64,000 nucleotides of DNA from Mesoflavibacter sp. (GCA_017792345.1 CP051228.1:806001-870000); one strand, 5' to 3'; numbered from the stretch's first letter, positions 1 through 8,908 are shown. Made by a program: numbers and translations. Notes: a model not told the origin generated them from the letters alone.

Positions 1-2477
1 TCAAACCGCGGGCTGTAGACGAAAATCTCGCGCAGCGGCGCGGGCTGCGGAATCTCCTGGATGTCCCGGCTGGAGAATTTGAACGAGACATAGGATTTGT
101 GCTGCCCGTCCGCGTCCGGCTGATAGAAGCTGGTCCGGAGCGTCACCTGGATCATGTTCAGGAACCGCCGGATGATGCGGTCCTCGTCCAGATTCGAGAC
201 ATCTTCCAGGGCCGCGAGAACCGCGTCGGCATGCTGCTGCGCCAGCGCCTCCCGGTCGTTTCCGATCGCCGGGTCGAACTTGGTCGTGAACAGGCTGGCC
301 AGGCTGCGCGCGATCCCGGCATTGTTGGCCAGGGTTTCCGCCATATAGTCCTGCGAGAACGGGATCGCCGCCTGGCGCAGGTATTTCGAATAGGCCCGGC
401 AGACCACGACATCGCGCCAGGCCAACCCTGCGGACAGGACCAGGCGGTTGAACCCGTCGTTTTCGACATCGCCCGCCAGGACGCGCAGGAAGCTGTCGTG
501 GAAGACGTCGCGCACGGCCTGGAAATCGATATCCCGGCCGTCCTCCGTCTCCAGCGCGAAGTCGTGGATATAGACGCCCGACGCCCCGTCATGGGCGTCC
601 GGGGCCATGCGCTGCTGCGCCGACAAGCGGCCCGGCACCTTGTCGCTGCCGGCGGGATGTACCTCGTACAGCAACTCCTCCATCACCTTCACGCCCATGT
701 TTTCCAGCATCGGCATGACGGTCGACAGGATCAGCGGCTTGAACGGTGAATAGATCTTGAACCGCACCTGATGGGCCGCGGCCTCAATCGGATGGTACAG
801 GTTGACCCTGGGCGTGCCGTCGCCCAGGGCGCCTTCTACCTGCTCGATATCATAACAGGCCGTCTGGACGTTGAAGTCGACCGTATAGGCGTGCGGGAAG
901 GCCTCGCGGTAGCGGTGGTAGAGCCCGATGCCGCGTTCTTCCCCCAGATTTTCGATCAGCGCCTGATGCAACCGGTCTTCCCAGGTGCGGGTGACCTCCG
1001 CCAGATTCTGTTCGATCTCCTTGCGGTCGACTTCCGGCACCGCGCCTGGGGTCGTTTTGACGATGAACTGGACCCGGGTCAGCGGTTCGTCCGTCATGAA
1101 GGTGTAGTGGGCGGCGATATGACCATCGAATTCCTTCGCCAATTGCGCGCCGATGGTCTTGCGCAGCGACGACGAGAACCGGTCGCGCGGCACATAGACC
1201 AGCGCCGAGACATAGCGCTGGAACGGATCCTGGCGCAGGAAGACCGCAATGCGCTGACGTTCCTGCAGGAACAGGATGCCGCGCGCGATCTCCGCCAGTC
1301 TTTCGGTCGAGATCTGGAACAACTCGTCGCGCGGATAGCTTTCCAGCACATGCATCAGCGCCTTGGACGAATGCCCGCCCGGTTCGAACCCGGCGGATTC
1401 CACCACGGCGTTCACCTTGTGGCGCAACAGGGGGATTTCGCGCGGCGACTGGTTATACGCGACGGAGGTCAGAAGCCCGATGAACAGGCGTTCGCCAACC
1501 GCATTGCCGTCCTTGTCGAATTTCTTGATCGCAATCGTATCCATGTGGACCCGGCGGTGCACGGTGGACCGGTTGTTGGCCTTGGTGATGCGCACCAGAT
1601 CCGGCGCCCGCATATGGGTTTGGATTTCCAGCGGCAGGGCGCCCAGATTGCGCAGGCCCTCGAAGACCTGGCGTTCCGCATCACGCAGAATGCCCAGACC
1701 GCTTTCGGGCGAGATCTCCAACCGCGCCTTCTTACCGGTGCCGCTATAGGCGATGTCGCGGTACCCCATGAAGGTGAAATGGTCGTCGTGAAGCCATTGC
1801 AGAAACTCCTTGGTTTCCGCGACGGCGCTCTTTTCAATCCCCTTGGGCGGCGTCTTGTCCAATTCCTTCTTGATCGCCAAAGCCTGGGCACGCATGGCGG
1901 CCCAGTCCTCGACCGAAGCGCGGACGTCGGCCAGAACCCGGCCGATCCCCTCTTCGATAGCGCGCAGCACTTCCGGGGCCGATTGTTCATCGACCTCGAT
2001 ATGCATGAAGCTTTCGCGCGGGAAGTCTTCTGTTTTCGCAGCGGCCGACGGGAAGTCCTTGGCCTTTCCCTTGCCGTCCCGGTCGACGCCGAAGACCGGA
2101 TGGACCACCAGATGGACGGTATACATCTGACGCGCCAGTTCCATGGTGACGCTGTCGACCAGGAACGGCATGTCGTCATTGACGATTTCGATCACGGTAT
2201 GGGTCGAATGCCAGCCGTGCTTTTCGAACCGCGGATTATAGGCACGGATTTTCGGATTGCCCGGCAGGCGTTCCTGCCCGAAGGCCCACATCGAAATCGC
2301 GGCGCCATACAGGTCTTCGGCCTCGCGGTCGCAAATGTCTTCCGGCGGGACATTGCGATAATAATGCGTGGTAAAGACATGGGCCGGTTCGCGCTGCTCC
2401 GCCTTGATGCGGCTGTCGATCAGCCCGTGAACCTTCTCAAGCAGTTCCGTCTTCTTCGCGTCGATTCGGTCGGTCAT
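1..2477 (-). CDS. gdhZ: NAD-specific glutamate dehydrogenase, large type (N-terminal part)
   Basis: This is the first 825 codons of a gene that runs off the left edge. It oxidatively deaminates glutamate to 2-oxoglutarate and ammonia with NAD, feeding glutamate carbon into the TCA cycle in the cytoplasm. The minus-strand frame is open over its whole length. It begins MTDRIDAKKTELLEKV and continues with stretches typical of the ~1600-residue bacterial GDH family, such as DDMPFLVDSVTMEL around residue 110 and an HLVVHPVFGVDR run just after. The catalytic Rossmann part would lie outside the window. The start ATG has a G-rich stretch just upstream. The name gdhZ follows Caulobacter usage. Confidence in the family is high. 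Confidence 0.93.
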   Translation of the reverse strand, partial: MTDRIDAKKTELLEKVHGLIDSRIKAEQREPAHVFTTHYYRNVPPEDICDREAEDLYGAAISMWAFGQERLPGNPKIRAYNPRFEKHGWHSTHTVIEIVNDDMPFLVDSVTMELARQMYTVHLVVHPVFGVDRDGKGKAKDFPSAAAKTEDFPRESFMHIEVDEQSAPEVLRAIEEGIGRVLADVRASVEDWAAMRAQALAIKKELDKTPPKGIEKSAVAETKEFLQWLHDDHFTFMGYRDIAYSGTGKKARLEISPESGLGILRDAERQVFEGLRNLGALPLEIQTHMRAPDLVRITKANNRSTVHRRVHMDTIAIKKFDKDGNAVGERLFIGLLTSVAYNQSPREIPLLRHKVNAVVESAGFEPGGHSSKALMHVLESYPRDELFQISTERLAEIARGILFLQERQRIAVFLRQDPFQRYVSALVYVPRDRFSSSLRKTIGAQLAKEFDGHIAAHYTFMTDEPLTRVQFIVKTTPGAVPEVDRKEIEQNLAEVTRTWEDRLHQALIENLGEERGIGLYHRYREAFPHAYTVDFNVQTACYDIEQVEGALGDGTPRVNLYHPIEAAAHQVRFKIYSPFKPLILSTVMPMLENMGVKVMEELLYEVHPAGSDKVPGRLSAQQRMAPDAHDGASGVYIHDFALETEDGRDIDFQAVRDVFHDSFLRVLAGDVENDGFNRLVLSAGLAWRDVVVCRAYSKYLRQAAIPFSQDYMAETLANNAGIARSLASLFTTKFDPAIGNDREALAQQHADAVLAALEDVSNLDEDRIIRRFLNMIQVTLRTSFYQPDADGQHKSYVSFKFSSRDIQEIPQPAPLREIFVYSPRF

Positions 2478-2707
2478 GCCGATTTCCCCCGCCGGATGTC
2501 GGAGCCGTTCCGAGCATTGCGCGCCGTCGTTGCGGCAGTCGGCTCCGGTTGTGTTTCCATCACCTTAATCCGAAATGCCGATGGCGCAAACGTCGGAAGA
2601 CAATCGGATTTTCCGGCAAATGTTACGACGGGACGTGTTACCATTTTTCATTCGGCTCCGTTGAGCGGAGCGACATGAAGACGGTGGGAGCACGGCAGGG
2701 GGCGGGC

Positions 2708-2974
2708 ATGACGACGCTTCAACAAGACGATAACCGGGTCTGGACCGGTGAGCACACGATGGACGCGCGGTATCGCCTGCCCTGGTTCGGCGGCCCGATC
2801 TATCTGCGCATCATGGTGGGGCGGGAGCGGCGGCCGGTCGCGCGGTCGGAAGAGGATGCGGCGCGCAGCGTCCGGCGATCGGCGGCAACATTCCTGTTCT
2901 TCACACTGGGTGCCTGTCTGTTTTACACCGTCGCGGCGGTTCTGCTGTTGCTCGGCAGCGCGGTCCTGGAGTGA
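2708..2974 (+). CDS. small membrane protein, unknown function
   Basis: I do not recognise this 88-residue protein. It has a charged N-terminal half containing a WFGGPIYLRIMVGRERR stretch. One hydrophobic segment at about residues 62-86 (FLFFTLGACLFYTVAAVLLL) should cross the inner membrane near the C terminus. I chose the ATG that follows an AGGGGG Shine-Dalgarno-like run; an in-frame ATG at 2675 would add 11 residues. It is transcribed divergently from the glutamate dehydrogenase gene, so the two may share a control region of about 230 bp. Codon use is like the neighbours, which supports a real gene, but no role can be assigned. Confidence 0.6.
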   Translation: MTTLQQDDNRVWTGEHTMDARYRLPWFGGPIYLRIMVGRERRPVARSEEDAARSVRRSAATFLFFTLGACLFYTVAAVLLLLGSAVLE

Positions 2975-3017
2975 CGGGCCGGGGGCTCCGGCGGACGGCT
3001 TGGACGGTGCGGGTCTG

Positions 3018-3512
3018 TTAGGGCAGTTCCTGGCGGACGGCGGTTTCCAAAGCTTCGGCCACCTTCAGGGAGACCTCGTCGCCTTCCTGGGCCCGCTTTT
3101 CCTTCAGCACGATATGCAAGGCCTTCAAATGCTGTTCGATCAGCATCGGCTTCAGCGGCTTCGCCGTGTCCCGCTCGATGATGTATTTGCAGAAGGACGT
3201 GCCGATCCGGGTAATCAGCGGATAGCCGAGCGTCGTGCCCTGACCGCGCAAATTGTGGACGCGGCGAAACAGCTTATCCAGCGCCGCCTGCTCCGGATTG
3301 GCGCGGTAGGCGGCCATCAACTTGTCCAGATCGGCCAATTCCTCCGCCAGGATGCCGTCGAACTCGCCGGCAACCTTGGCCACCACATCCTCGGCGCGGC
3401 GCAAGGCCTCGGAAGGGCGCGGCCCGCCCATGGCAGGCACCTTGTCGGCCAAGGGAGTCGGTTTGATGAACTCGACCTGGGCCGGGCCGTCCTTCCGTCT
3501 GTCCTGTGTCAT
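3018..3512 (-). CDS. Hpt-domain phosphotransfer protein
   Basis: A 164-residue protein whose C-terminal ~100 residues form a histidine phosphotransfer (Hpt) helical bundle. The segment FRRVHNLRGQGTTLGYPLI carries the expected phospho-accepting His followed by L-x-G-x-G/A. Such proteins shuttle phosphate between hybrid kinases and response regulators in the cytoplasm. The first ~45 residues are charged and probably flexible. The gene lies 13 bp behind a single-domain response regulator on the same strand, so the two are almost certainly co-transcribed and likely exchange phosphate. No histidine kinase is nearby. The open frame extends further upstream, but MTQDRRKDG is the natural start between the two genes. 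Confidence 0.78.
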   Translation of the reverse strand: MTQDRRKDGPAQVEFIKPTPLADKVPAMGGPRPSEALRRAEDVVAKVAGEFDGILAEELADLDKLMAAYRANPEQAALDKLFRRVHNLRGQGTTLGYPLITRIGTSFCKYIIERDTAKPLKPMLIEQHLKALHIVLKEKRAQEGDEVSLKVAEALETAVRQELP

Positions 3513-3525
3513 GCGGTTTGCGGGC

Positions 3526-4041
3526 TCATCCGATTTCAGCGTAATCGACCGGCAGGCGGCGTTCCGGGCCGCCGTAATCCTCATTCGCGATCCGGCGGCG
3601 GTCCGGCCCGAAATAGGCATCGCCGACGCGCACAAAGGCGCGCGGCCGCTCGACCATCGCCACGATGCGCGAATACAAGGCCTTGGCCGACACCGGCTTC
3701 GTCAAAAATTCCGTGATGCCGAAATCGCGGGCTTCCAAAACCCGTTTGCGCTCGGCGAAACCGGTCAACATCAGGATGTTCACATAGGGGCACGGGCTGT
3801 CTTCGTCGCTGCGCAGCAAGTGAACCAATTCCGGTCCTTCGCCGCCATCCATGTCCCAATCGGAAATCACGATATCGGGGCCGAATTCCTTCGCCGCCAG
3901 AAACCCGTCATAGCCGGAATGGGCGGTATGGACATGACCGACCCCCATGGCTTTCAGAATCTGGGTAACGACGCGGGTCATAAAGCGACTGTCATCCACG
4001 ACCAGCACGCGCAGATACCGGAAATCGTAATTTTTGGCCAT
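3526..4041 (-). CDS. response regulator, receiver domain with short C-terminal tail
   Basis: A 171-residue regulator with one receiver domain at about residues 10-130. The acidic pair is in VLVVDDSRF, the phospho-acceptor Asp in DIVISDWDMD, the conserved Thr in NILMLTG, and the Lys in FLTKPVS. About 40 residues follow, rich in Arg and Asp (FGPDRRRI, YGGPERRLP), with no DNA-binding domain. It probably signals through protein contacts, most simply with the Hpt protein encoded next. The chosen start MAKNYDF follows GGGGA closely; an ATG at 4056 would add five residues. Similar tails occur in chemotaxis-like and stress-signalling receivers, but the output here is unknown. Confidence 0.82.
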   Translation of the reverse strand: MAKNYDFRYLRVLVVDDSRFMTRVVTQILKAMGVGHVHTAHSGYDGFLAAKEFGPDIVISDWDMDGGEGPELVHLLRSDEDSPCPYVNILMLTGFAERKRVLEARDFGITEFLTKPVSAKALYSRIVAMVERPRAFVRVGDAYFGPDRRRIANEDYGGPERRLPVDYAEIG

Positions 4042-4232
4042 TTCCCCAACCTTCATCTCGGGTTCACGCCGGGGGCAGAGCCCCGTCCCGATCGCACGCA
4101 CCGCCTCCCCGCGGCCCGCTCAGACTATACAGCGCAACCGCATCGGAAGAAACGGCTATGACAGTTTTATTAACCATTTTTTCGCTGCGCACGCCCGATC
4201 CCCGGGGCGGTACAGGGCCGGCTCAAGCCGGA

Positions 4233-4829
4233 TCACGCCACCATGGGCACGATACACAGCGCCAGCAGGATTCCGGTACCGATATTGAACCATTTCAGGC
4301 GCTGCGGATGGGCCAGAAATCCCTGCAGGGCCGTTCCGAACCCGGCCCAGAGGGAAACGCTGGGAAAGTTGATGATCACGAAGACCAGTGCGATGAACAG
4401 GACCGATACGAAGGGGTTTTCCTTGTCCGCATAGATCGCGATGGCGCTGACGGCCATCATCCAGGCTTTTGGATTGACCCATTGGAACAGCGCCGCGCCG
4501 ATCAGTGTCATCGGACGCGCCTTTTCCGGCGACGCGGTTGACAAGCTGCGCGACAGTGCGATGCGGAATGCGAGATAGAGCAGATACCCGCCGCCGGCCA
4601 CTTTCAGCGCCAGTTCCAGGATGGGAAACTGCTGCAACAACGCCCCCAGCCCCATGCCGATGCAGATCACCAACACCCCGAACCCGAAGGCAATGCCGAC
4701 CATATGCGGAATCGTCCGGCGGAAGCCGAAGTTCACGCCCGACGCCAACAGCATCATGTTGTTGGGGCCCGGCGTCGCCGAAGCCACGAAGGCAAAAGTC
4801 GCAACCGCGATCAAGGTTTCAAGGGACAT
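4233..4829 (-). CDS. LysE/RhtB-family amino acid exporter
   Basis: A 198-residue inner-membrane protein of the LysE/RhtB translocator family, which exports amino acids or related small metabolites. The N-terminal ATPGPNNMMLLASG motif is the family signature, and about six hydrophobic segments cover the chain. An internal FQWVNPKAWMMA motif is also typical. Length matches the family (~200-210). I chose the ATG preceded by AGGTG at a spacing of six; an upstream in-frame ATG would add five residues. The substrate cannot be told from sequence. The gene stands alone between the response regulator (same strand, about 190 bp away) and the tRNA-Gly gene. Confidence 0.88.
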   Translation of the reverse strand: MSLETLIAVATFAFVASATPGPNNMMLLASGVNFGFRRTIPHMVGIAFGFGVLVICIGMGLGALLQQFPILELALKVAGGGYLLYLAFRIALSRSLSTASPEKARPMTLIGAALFQWVNPKAWMMAVSAIAIYADKENPFVSVLFIALVFVIINFPSVSLWAGFGTALQGFLAHPQRLKWFNIGTGILLALCIVPMVA

Positions 4830-5018
4830 GGCAGCACCTCGCAATTAGGTCAGTGAAGCTGCCATAGAGGTGGAACGCTGTAATCCGAAACATTGTCCCG
4901 ATGACAATTTTCCGGACTGGGTACGGTCAGGCGGATGCCGGTAGGACTTCTTCAAGCACTGTCAGCGGTTCGGCCCAAAGGTCCGGAGCATCCATTGTCG
5001 GTTCTGAAAGAGAGAAAA

Positions 5019-5093
5019 TGGAGCGGGCGAAGAGATTCGAACTCTCGACATCAACCTTGGCAAGGTTGCGCTCTACCCCTGAGCTACGCCCGC
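5019..5093 (-). tRNA. tRNA-Gly (GCC)
   Basis: Read on the minus strand, the segment folds into a full cloverleaf. The acceptor stem is GCGGGCG/CGCCCGC, the D-arm GCTCAGGGGTAGAGC, and the anticodon arm CAACC-TTGCCAA-GGTTG with anticodon GCC. The T-arm is GAGAG-TTCGAAT-CTCTT, with one G-U pair, and the 3' CCA is encoded. This is an ordinary elongator glycine tRNA reading GGC and GGU. No integrase or attachment-site duplicate is visible beside it. Confidence 0.97.
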
Positions 5094-5291
5094 ATCCGTT
5101 CCGCCATCGGCGCCTATCGGCCGGTCGGCGGCGCCTCGTTGCCGAAGCGAGGGCGTGTATATACGGATCGATCCCGCTATGGCAAGCCCGTTTTCGAAAC
5201 AATTTCGTCATCGCCCCCCAACGCGGGTTTTCCGCCGCCTTCGAATGGGCTAGCAAGGCCCGTCACGACGCGTAAGGGAGGGTATGGCGCC

Positions 5292-5804
5292 ATGCCGAAG
5301 ACCGATCAGGATCTGTATCAGCGGCTCGCCGCGCTGGGAATCGACCACAAGACGACCGAACATGCGCCGGTCTTCACCGTGGAGGAAAGCCAGCAGTTAT
5401 GTGGACAGCTGGACGGCGCGCATATCAAGAACCTCTTCCTGCGCGATCGGAAGAAACGGATGTGGCTATGCACCGTTCTGGAGGATCGCGAGATCGACCT
5501 GAAGGCCCTTCGCAAGCGATTGGGCGCGCAGGGCTCGCTGAGTTTCGGCGCACCGGACCTTTTGATGGAGGTTCTGGGCGTTATCCCCGGCTCTGTCACG
5601 CCGCTGGCCGTTGTGAACGACACCGAGCGGCAGGTGACGGTCGTGCTGGACGACGGCCTGTTTGAAGAGGACCTGGTCAATTGCCATCCGCTGCGCAACG
5701 ACCGGACGACCACACTGCGGGGCGAAGATCTGCTGCGCTTTCTGCGCGCCGAAAGCTATGAGCCGGAGCGGATCGATTTCGGTCAGCCGCTGACCGACGC
5801 ATAA
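5292..5804 (+). CDS. YbaK/ProX-type aminoacyl-tRNA deacylase (PrdX-like)
   Basis: A 170-residue protein of the YbaK/prolyl-tRNA-synthetase editing-domain superfamily, the free-standing ProX/PrdX branch. These hydrolyse mischarged Ala- or Cys-tRNA-Pro in trans. Supporting stretches are YQRLAALGIDHKTTEHAPVF at the N terminus, HIKNLFLRDRKKRMWLC with the conserved Lys-Asn, and VIPGSVTPLAVVND, the usual GxxxPLAxxND-type motif. Length fits the family. The ATG follows GGGAGG at a good spacing; the open frame upstream runs through the tRNA gene on the other strand and is not coding. The precise tRNA substrate is inferred from the family. Confidence 0.88.
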   Translation: MPKTDQDLYQRLAALGIDHKTTEHAPVFTVEESQQLCGQLDGAHIKNLFLRDRKKRMWLCTVLEDREIDLKALRKRLGAQGSLSFGAPDLLMEVLGVIPGSVTPLAVVNDTERQVTVVLDDGLFEEDLVNCHPLRNDRTTTLRGEDLLRFLRAESYEPERIDFGQPLTDA

Positions 5805-5925
5805 CGCCCACAAGGCCGCGAATTCGCAGCCGGGACTTGAGGTCGGCGCCGGAAACGCCTAGATCACATGCGCCGCGTCGGCGCGACCGCCCGGCACGGA
5901 ACCAGACAAAGACGGGAGAGCGTCC

Positions 5926-6849
5926 ATGGAACCCTTGATCGGACAAGCCGATGCGCAGGCCGGCGCCGCCGCCATCATCGACGGCAGCGATGCGACCTTC
6001 CGCGAAGATGTGATGGAGGCCAGCCTTCAGACGCCCGTCATCGTCGATTTCTGGGCCCCCTGGTGCGGACCGTGCAAACAGCTTGGCCCGGCCCTGGAGA
6101 AGGCCGTCACGAAGGCGGCCGGCAAGATCAAGCTGGTCAAGATCAACATCGACGAAAACCCGGCGATCGCCGGTCAGCTGCGGGTCCAGTCGATCCCGGC
6201 CGTCTTCGGATTTGTCGGCGGCCGCCCGGTGGACGGATTCGCGGGCGCATTGCCGGAAAGCCAGATCAAGGACTTCATCAACCGCCTGATCGCCGCCGCC
6301 GGCGGGGAGGCCGGGGACGACCCGATCGAACAGGCGATGGAGCAGGCGGAAGCCGCGGTCGAGGCCGGGGATTTCGGCACCGCCGCCGCGATATACGGCC
6401 AGGTCGTCGAACACGACCCGGAGAACATGAAAGCCTTGGGCAAGCTGGCGCAGGCCTATATCAAACTGGAAGAACTGGACGCCGCGCAGGCACTTCTGGA
6501 CGAAGTCCCGGAAGCCAAGGCGCAGGATCCCGACATCGCGTCCGCGCGCGCCGCCCTGGAATTCGCCGCCAAGGCAGCCGAGGCCGAGGGCAAGCTCGCC
6601 CCGTTGGAAGCCGCGCTGGCCGCCAACCCGAACGACCATCAGGCCCGTTTCGACCTGGCCGAAGCCCAGGCGGCCATGGGCCAGTCCGAAGAGGCCATCG
6701 ACAATCTTTTGTACATCATTCAGACCGACAGGGGCTGGAAGGATGACGCGGCGCGCCTACAATTACTGAAAGTCTTCGAGGCTTTGGGTCCCACCGACCC
6801 CGAGGTCTTGTCGGGACGCCGTCGTCTCTCGTCGCTGCTGTTCAGCTGA
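5926..6849 (+). CDS. cnoX: thioredoxin-TPR co-chaperone, CnoX/YbbN-like
   Basis: A 307-residue cytoplasmic protein. Residues ~25-130 are a thioredoxin fold with the intact active site FWAPWCGPCKQL. The rest is an alpha-helical TPR-like region, with YGQVVEHDPENMKALGKLAQ and ANPNDHQARFDLAEAQAA as repeat-like helices. This matches the CnoX (YbbN) family, which holds unfolded and oxidation-prone proteins and passes them to chaperones. Unlike E. coli YbbN, which has SxxC, both cysteines of CGPC are present, so thiol-disulfide exchange should be possible, as reported for alphaproteobacterial members. It starts a run of same-strand genes with the Lon-domain, Trm112-like and DUF971 genes. Confidence 0.9.
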   Translation: MEPLIGQADAQAGAAAIIDGSDATFREDVMEASLQTPVIVDFWAPWCGPCKQLGPALEKAVTKAAGKIKLVKINIDENPAIAGQLRVQSIPAVFGFVGGRPVDGFAGALPESQIKDFINRLIAAAGGEAGDDPIEQAMEQAEAAVEAGDFGTAAAIYGQVVEHDPENMKALGKLAQAYIKLEELDAAQALLDEVPEAKAQDPDIASARAALEFAAKAAEAEGKLAPLEAALAANPNDHQARFDLAEAQAAMGQSEEAIDNLLYIIQTDRGWKDDAARLQLLKVFEALGPTDPEVLSGRRRLSSLLFS

Positions 6850-6935
6850 GGCCCGGTCACCGACCGGATCGGCGGGCCCCATGGCCAGGGTGGAAACCAT
6901 TACCTTGGACCCGACCGCCGCATGACGGCGCGGGC

Positions 6936-7610
6936 ATGGCCGGAACGATGAGTCAGTTCGATCCCAAATTCGACGCCTTGCCGTCGACCCTGCCGGTTTT
7001 TCCATTGACCGGCGTTCTGTTGCTGCCGCGCGGCGTCCTGCCGCTGAACATTTTCGAGCCACGCTATCTGAACATGATCCAGGACGCGCTGGCGGCGGAC
7101 CGATTGATCGGCATGACCCAGCCGCGCGACAAGGCGGAAAGCGGCCAGGAACCGCCGATCTATCCGATGGGCTGCGCCGGCCGGATCACCGCCTTCGAGG
7201 AAACCGACGACGGCCGCTTCCTGATCAGCCTCAAGGGCGTATGCCGGTTCCGGGCCGGTGAGGAAATTCCGACGACGCGCGGCTATCGGCGGGTCCGTCC
7301 CGACTGGTCCGATTTCGAAGCCGATCTGACCGTGCCGGAAAAGCAGGCCGTCGACCGTGCCGCATTGTTCAAAAGCCTGAAAGCCTATTTCGCCGCCCAG
7401 GGGATCGAAGCAAGCTGGTCCGCGCTGAAGGAGACGCCGGACGAGCGGCTGATCAACTCCCTGGCCATGATCTGCCCCTTCGATCCGCCGGAAAAACAGG
7501 CGCTGCTGGAGGCCGAGACCTTGTGCGACCGGGCGAAGGTCCTGACCGCCCTGGTCGAGATGGCCGTGCTTGACACCGGCGGGGGTGGCGGCGAGAAAGC
7601 AAAGCAATAG
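6936..7610 (+). CDS. Lon substrate-binding (N-terminal) domain protein
   Basis: A 224-residue protein consisting only of the Lon N-terminal (LAN/PUA-like) domain. It opens with TLPVFPLTGVLLLPRGVLPLNIFEPRYLNM, the hallmark of this domain. There is no ATPase or protease part. Stand-alone copies are common in alphaproteobacteria between a thioredoxin-like gene and a Trm112-like gene, as here, and their role is not settled. The C terminus is helical with a Gly-rich tail. Two in-frame ATGs 12 bp apart could serve as start; I kept the first because GCGGG precedes it. It lies 27 bp before the next gene. Confidence 0.87.
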   Translation: MAGTMSQFDPKFDALPSTLPVFPLTGVLLLPRGVLPLNIFEPRYLNMIQDALAADRLIGMTQPRDKAESGQEPPIYPMGCAGRITAFEETDDGRFLISLKGVCRFRAGEEIPTTRGYRRVRPDWSDFEADLTVPEKQAVDRAALFKSLKAYFAAQGIEASWSALKETPDERLINSLAMICPFDPPEKQALLEAETLCDRAKVLTALVEMAVLDTGGGGGEKAKQ

Positions 7611-7637
7611 CCGCCGCACGGTTTAGGAGACCGGAAC

Positions 7638-7859
7638 ATGTCCAAGGATCCGAAAGACGACCGCCCCGCGACCGCCGGAACGCCCGGTGTCGATCGCCAA
7701 TTGCTGGACTTCCTGGTCTGCCCGGTGACCCATGGGACCTTGCGCTATGATTCCGACGCGCAGGAACTGATCAGCGACACGGCCGGCCTCGCCTATCCGA
7801 TCCGCGACGGCATTCCGATCATGCTGCCCGAAGAGGCGCGCGAATTGAAGGCCGACTGA
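7638..7859 (+). CDS. Trm112-family zinc-ribbon-like protein
   Basis: A 73-residue protein of the Trm112/YcaR family. It has [17 protein letters not shown] near residue 25 and a C-terminal [17 protein letters not shown], both typical. In other organisms Trm112 activates methyltransferases; the bacterial short forms are of uncertain function. Only one of the usual zinc-ligand cysteines (CPVT) is visible, so metal binding may be lost, which is common in the bacterial short forms. A GGAG-type ribosome site precedes the ATG. The gene sits five bases before the DUF971 gene, so the two are probably translated from one message. Confidence 0.87.
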   Translation: MSKDPKDDRPATAGTPGVDRQLLDFLVCPVTHGTLRYDSDAQELISDTAGLAYPIRDGIPIMLPEEARELKAD

Positions 7860-7864
7860 CGCAG

Positions 7865-8254
7865 ATGGCTGGCGATCCCGAAGCGGACCGGTTCTCGACC
7901 AAGGCATGGCCCGTCGAAATCCGGCACAAGAAATCCGAGAAGCGCCTGGAAGTCGATTTCGACGACGGCGCCAAATTCTCCTATCCGGCCGAATATCTGC
8001 GCGTCGAAAGCCCATCGGCCGAGGTCCAGGGCCATACGCCCAGCCAGAAGAAACTGATATCCGGCCGCCGCCATGTCGGCATCATGAAGATGGAGCCGGT
8101 CGGCAATTACGCGGTGCGCATCGAATTCGACGATATGCACGATACCGGCATTTTCAGTTGGAAGTACCTCTATGAACTGGGCGTCGACTATGAAGCCCGC
8201 TGGCAGGCCTATCTGAACGAGCTGGACACCAAGGGCCTGAGCCGCGACCCGTAG
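7865..8254 (+). CDS. DUF971 protein (gamma-butyrobetaine hydroxylase N-terminal-like domain)
   Basis: A 129-residue protein covering just the DUF971 domain. RHKKSEKRLEVDFDDGAKF and LPAEYLR-like YPAEYLRVESP are followed by KWEPVGNYAVRIEFDD-type and HDTGIFSWKYLYELG motifs, all characteristic. The same domain is found at the N terminus of gamma-butyrobetaine hydroxylases and fused to Mrp/ApbC-type iron-sulfur carriers. Alone it is thought to have an iron-sulfur-related role, which is an inference. The gene is the last of the short same-strand run and ends four bases before the convergent GST gene. Confidence 0.86.
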   Translation: MAGDPEADRFSTKAWPVEIRHKKSEKRLEVDFDDGAKFSYPAEYLRVESPSAEVQGHTPSQKKLISGRRHVGIMKMEPVGNYAVRIEFDDMHDTGIFSWKYLYELGVDYEARWQAYLNELDTKGLSRDP

Positions 8255-8257
8255 GCC

Positions 8258-8899
8258 CTACGCGTCGAAATCGGGCCGCGTTACCCTGACTGCGTTCCGC
8301 GCCGCCATCGCCGCATGCCATACGGATAGACGCGGATGGCCCTGCAATTGGACCGCCCCCTGCTCCGCCATCGCAAAGTAATCGATCATTGGGAACACGT
8401 GGAAATCCGCGAGGGTCGGGTTGTCTCCCAGTAGATAGGGCCCATCCGGCACGGCCAGCCGTTCCAGCGCGCCCAGCAAACGCGGCGAGGCGGCAATTCC
8501 TGCGGACAATTCAGCCGGATCGGTAACCTCGCCCATCTTTTGCCGGTACCAGCCTTGGACGAAGACCTGCCGGACCAGCGGCCAGTAACCGTAGCTGTCG
8601 ATGATCGAGACGATCTGCGCCTGACGCGCGCGGCCTTTTGCATCGGAAGGCTGCAACGCCGGGCCTTCGAAGCCTTCGTCCAGATAGCGGGTGATCGCAC
8701 CGGTCTCATAAAGCTGGAAGTCCCCGTCGATCAGAACCGGCACGCGGCAGAAGGGCTGCATCTCCAGGAAGGATGCCGGCACGTCGGCCTCGAACGGATC
8801 GATCTCGACCCAATCATAGGCCAGGCCCTTTTCATGCAGCGTCAGCCGCGCAATCCAGGAATAGACGCTGTGACGATAGGCGTGCAGGCGTAATGTCAC
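8258..8899 (-). CDS. glutathione S-transferase family protein
   Basis: A 213-residue cytosolic GST-like protein. The N-terminal thioredoxin-like domain contains LEMQPFCRVPVLIDGDFQLYETGAI, with the cis-Pro VPVL and the E-T/S glutathione-contact pair. The C-terminal all-helical domain contains YLLGDNPTLADFHVFPMIDYF, the usual N-capping box and hydrophobic staple. The likely catalytic residue is a Ser or Tyr in HAYRHSVYSWIARLTL. The substrate is unknown. It is followed on the same strand, upstream by nine bases, by the ubiquinone hydroxylase gene, so the two may be co-transcribed, although a functional link is not evident. Confidence 0.87.
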   Translation of the reverse strand: MTLRLHAYRHSVYSWIARLTLHEKGLAYDWVEIDPFEADVPASFLEMQPFCRVPVLIDGDFQLYETGAITRYLDEGFEGPALQPSDAKGRARQAQIVSIIDSYGYWPLVRQVFVQGWYRQKMGEVTDPAELSAGIAASPRLLGALERLAVPDGPYLLGDNPTLADFHVFPMIDYFAMAEQGAVQLQGHPRLSVWHAAMAARNAVRVTRPDFDA

Positions 8900-8908
8900 G
8901 ACCGGCGC

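Noticed and set aside
771-2678. 635-residue open frame on the plus strand across the glutamate dehydrogenase gene
   Set aside because: Lies wholly opposite a clearly recognisable dehydrogenase; high-GC third positions keep such shadow frames open.
5094-5291. Integration site at the tRNA-Gly gene
   Set aside because: No integrase gene and no second copy of the tRNA 3' end was seen in the window.
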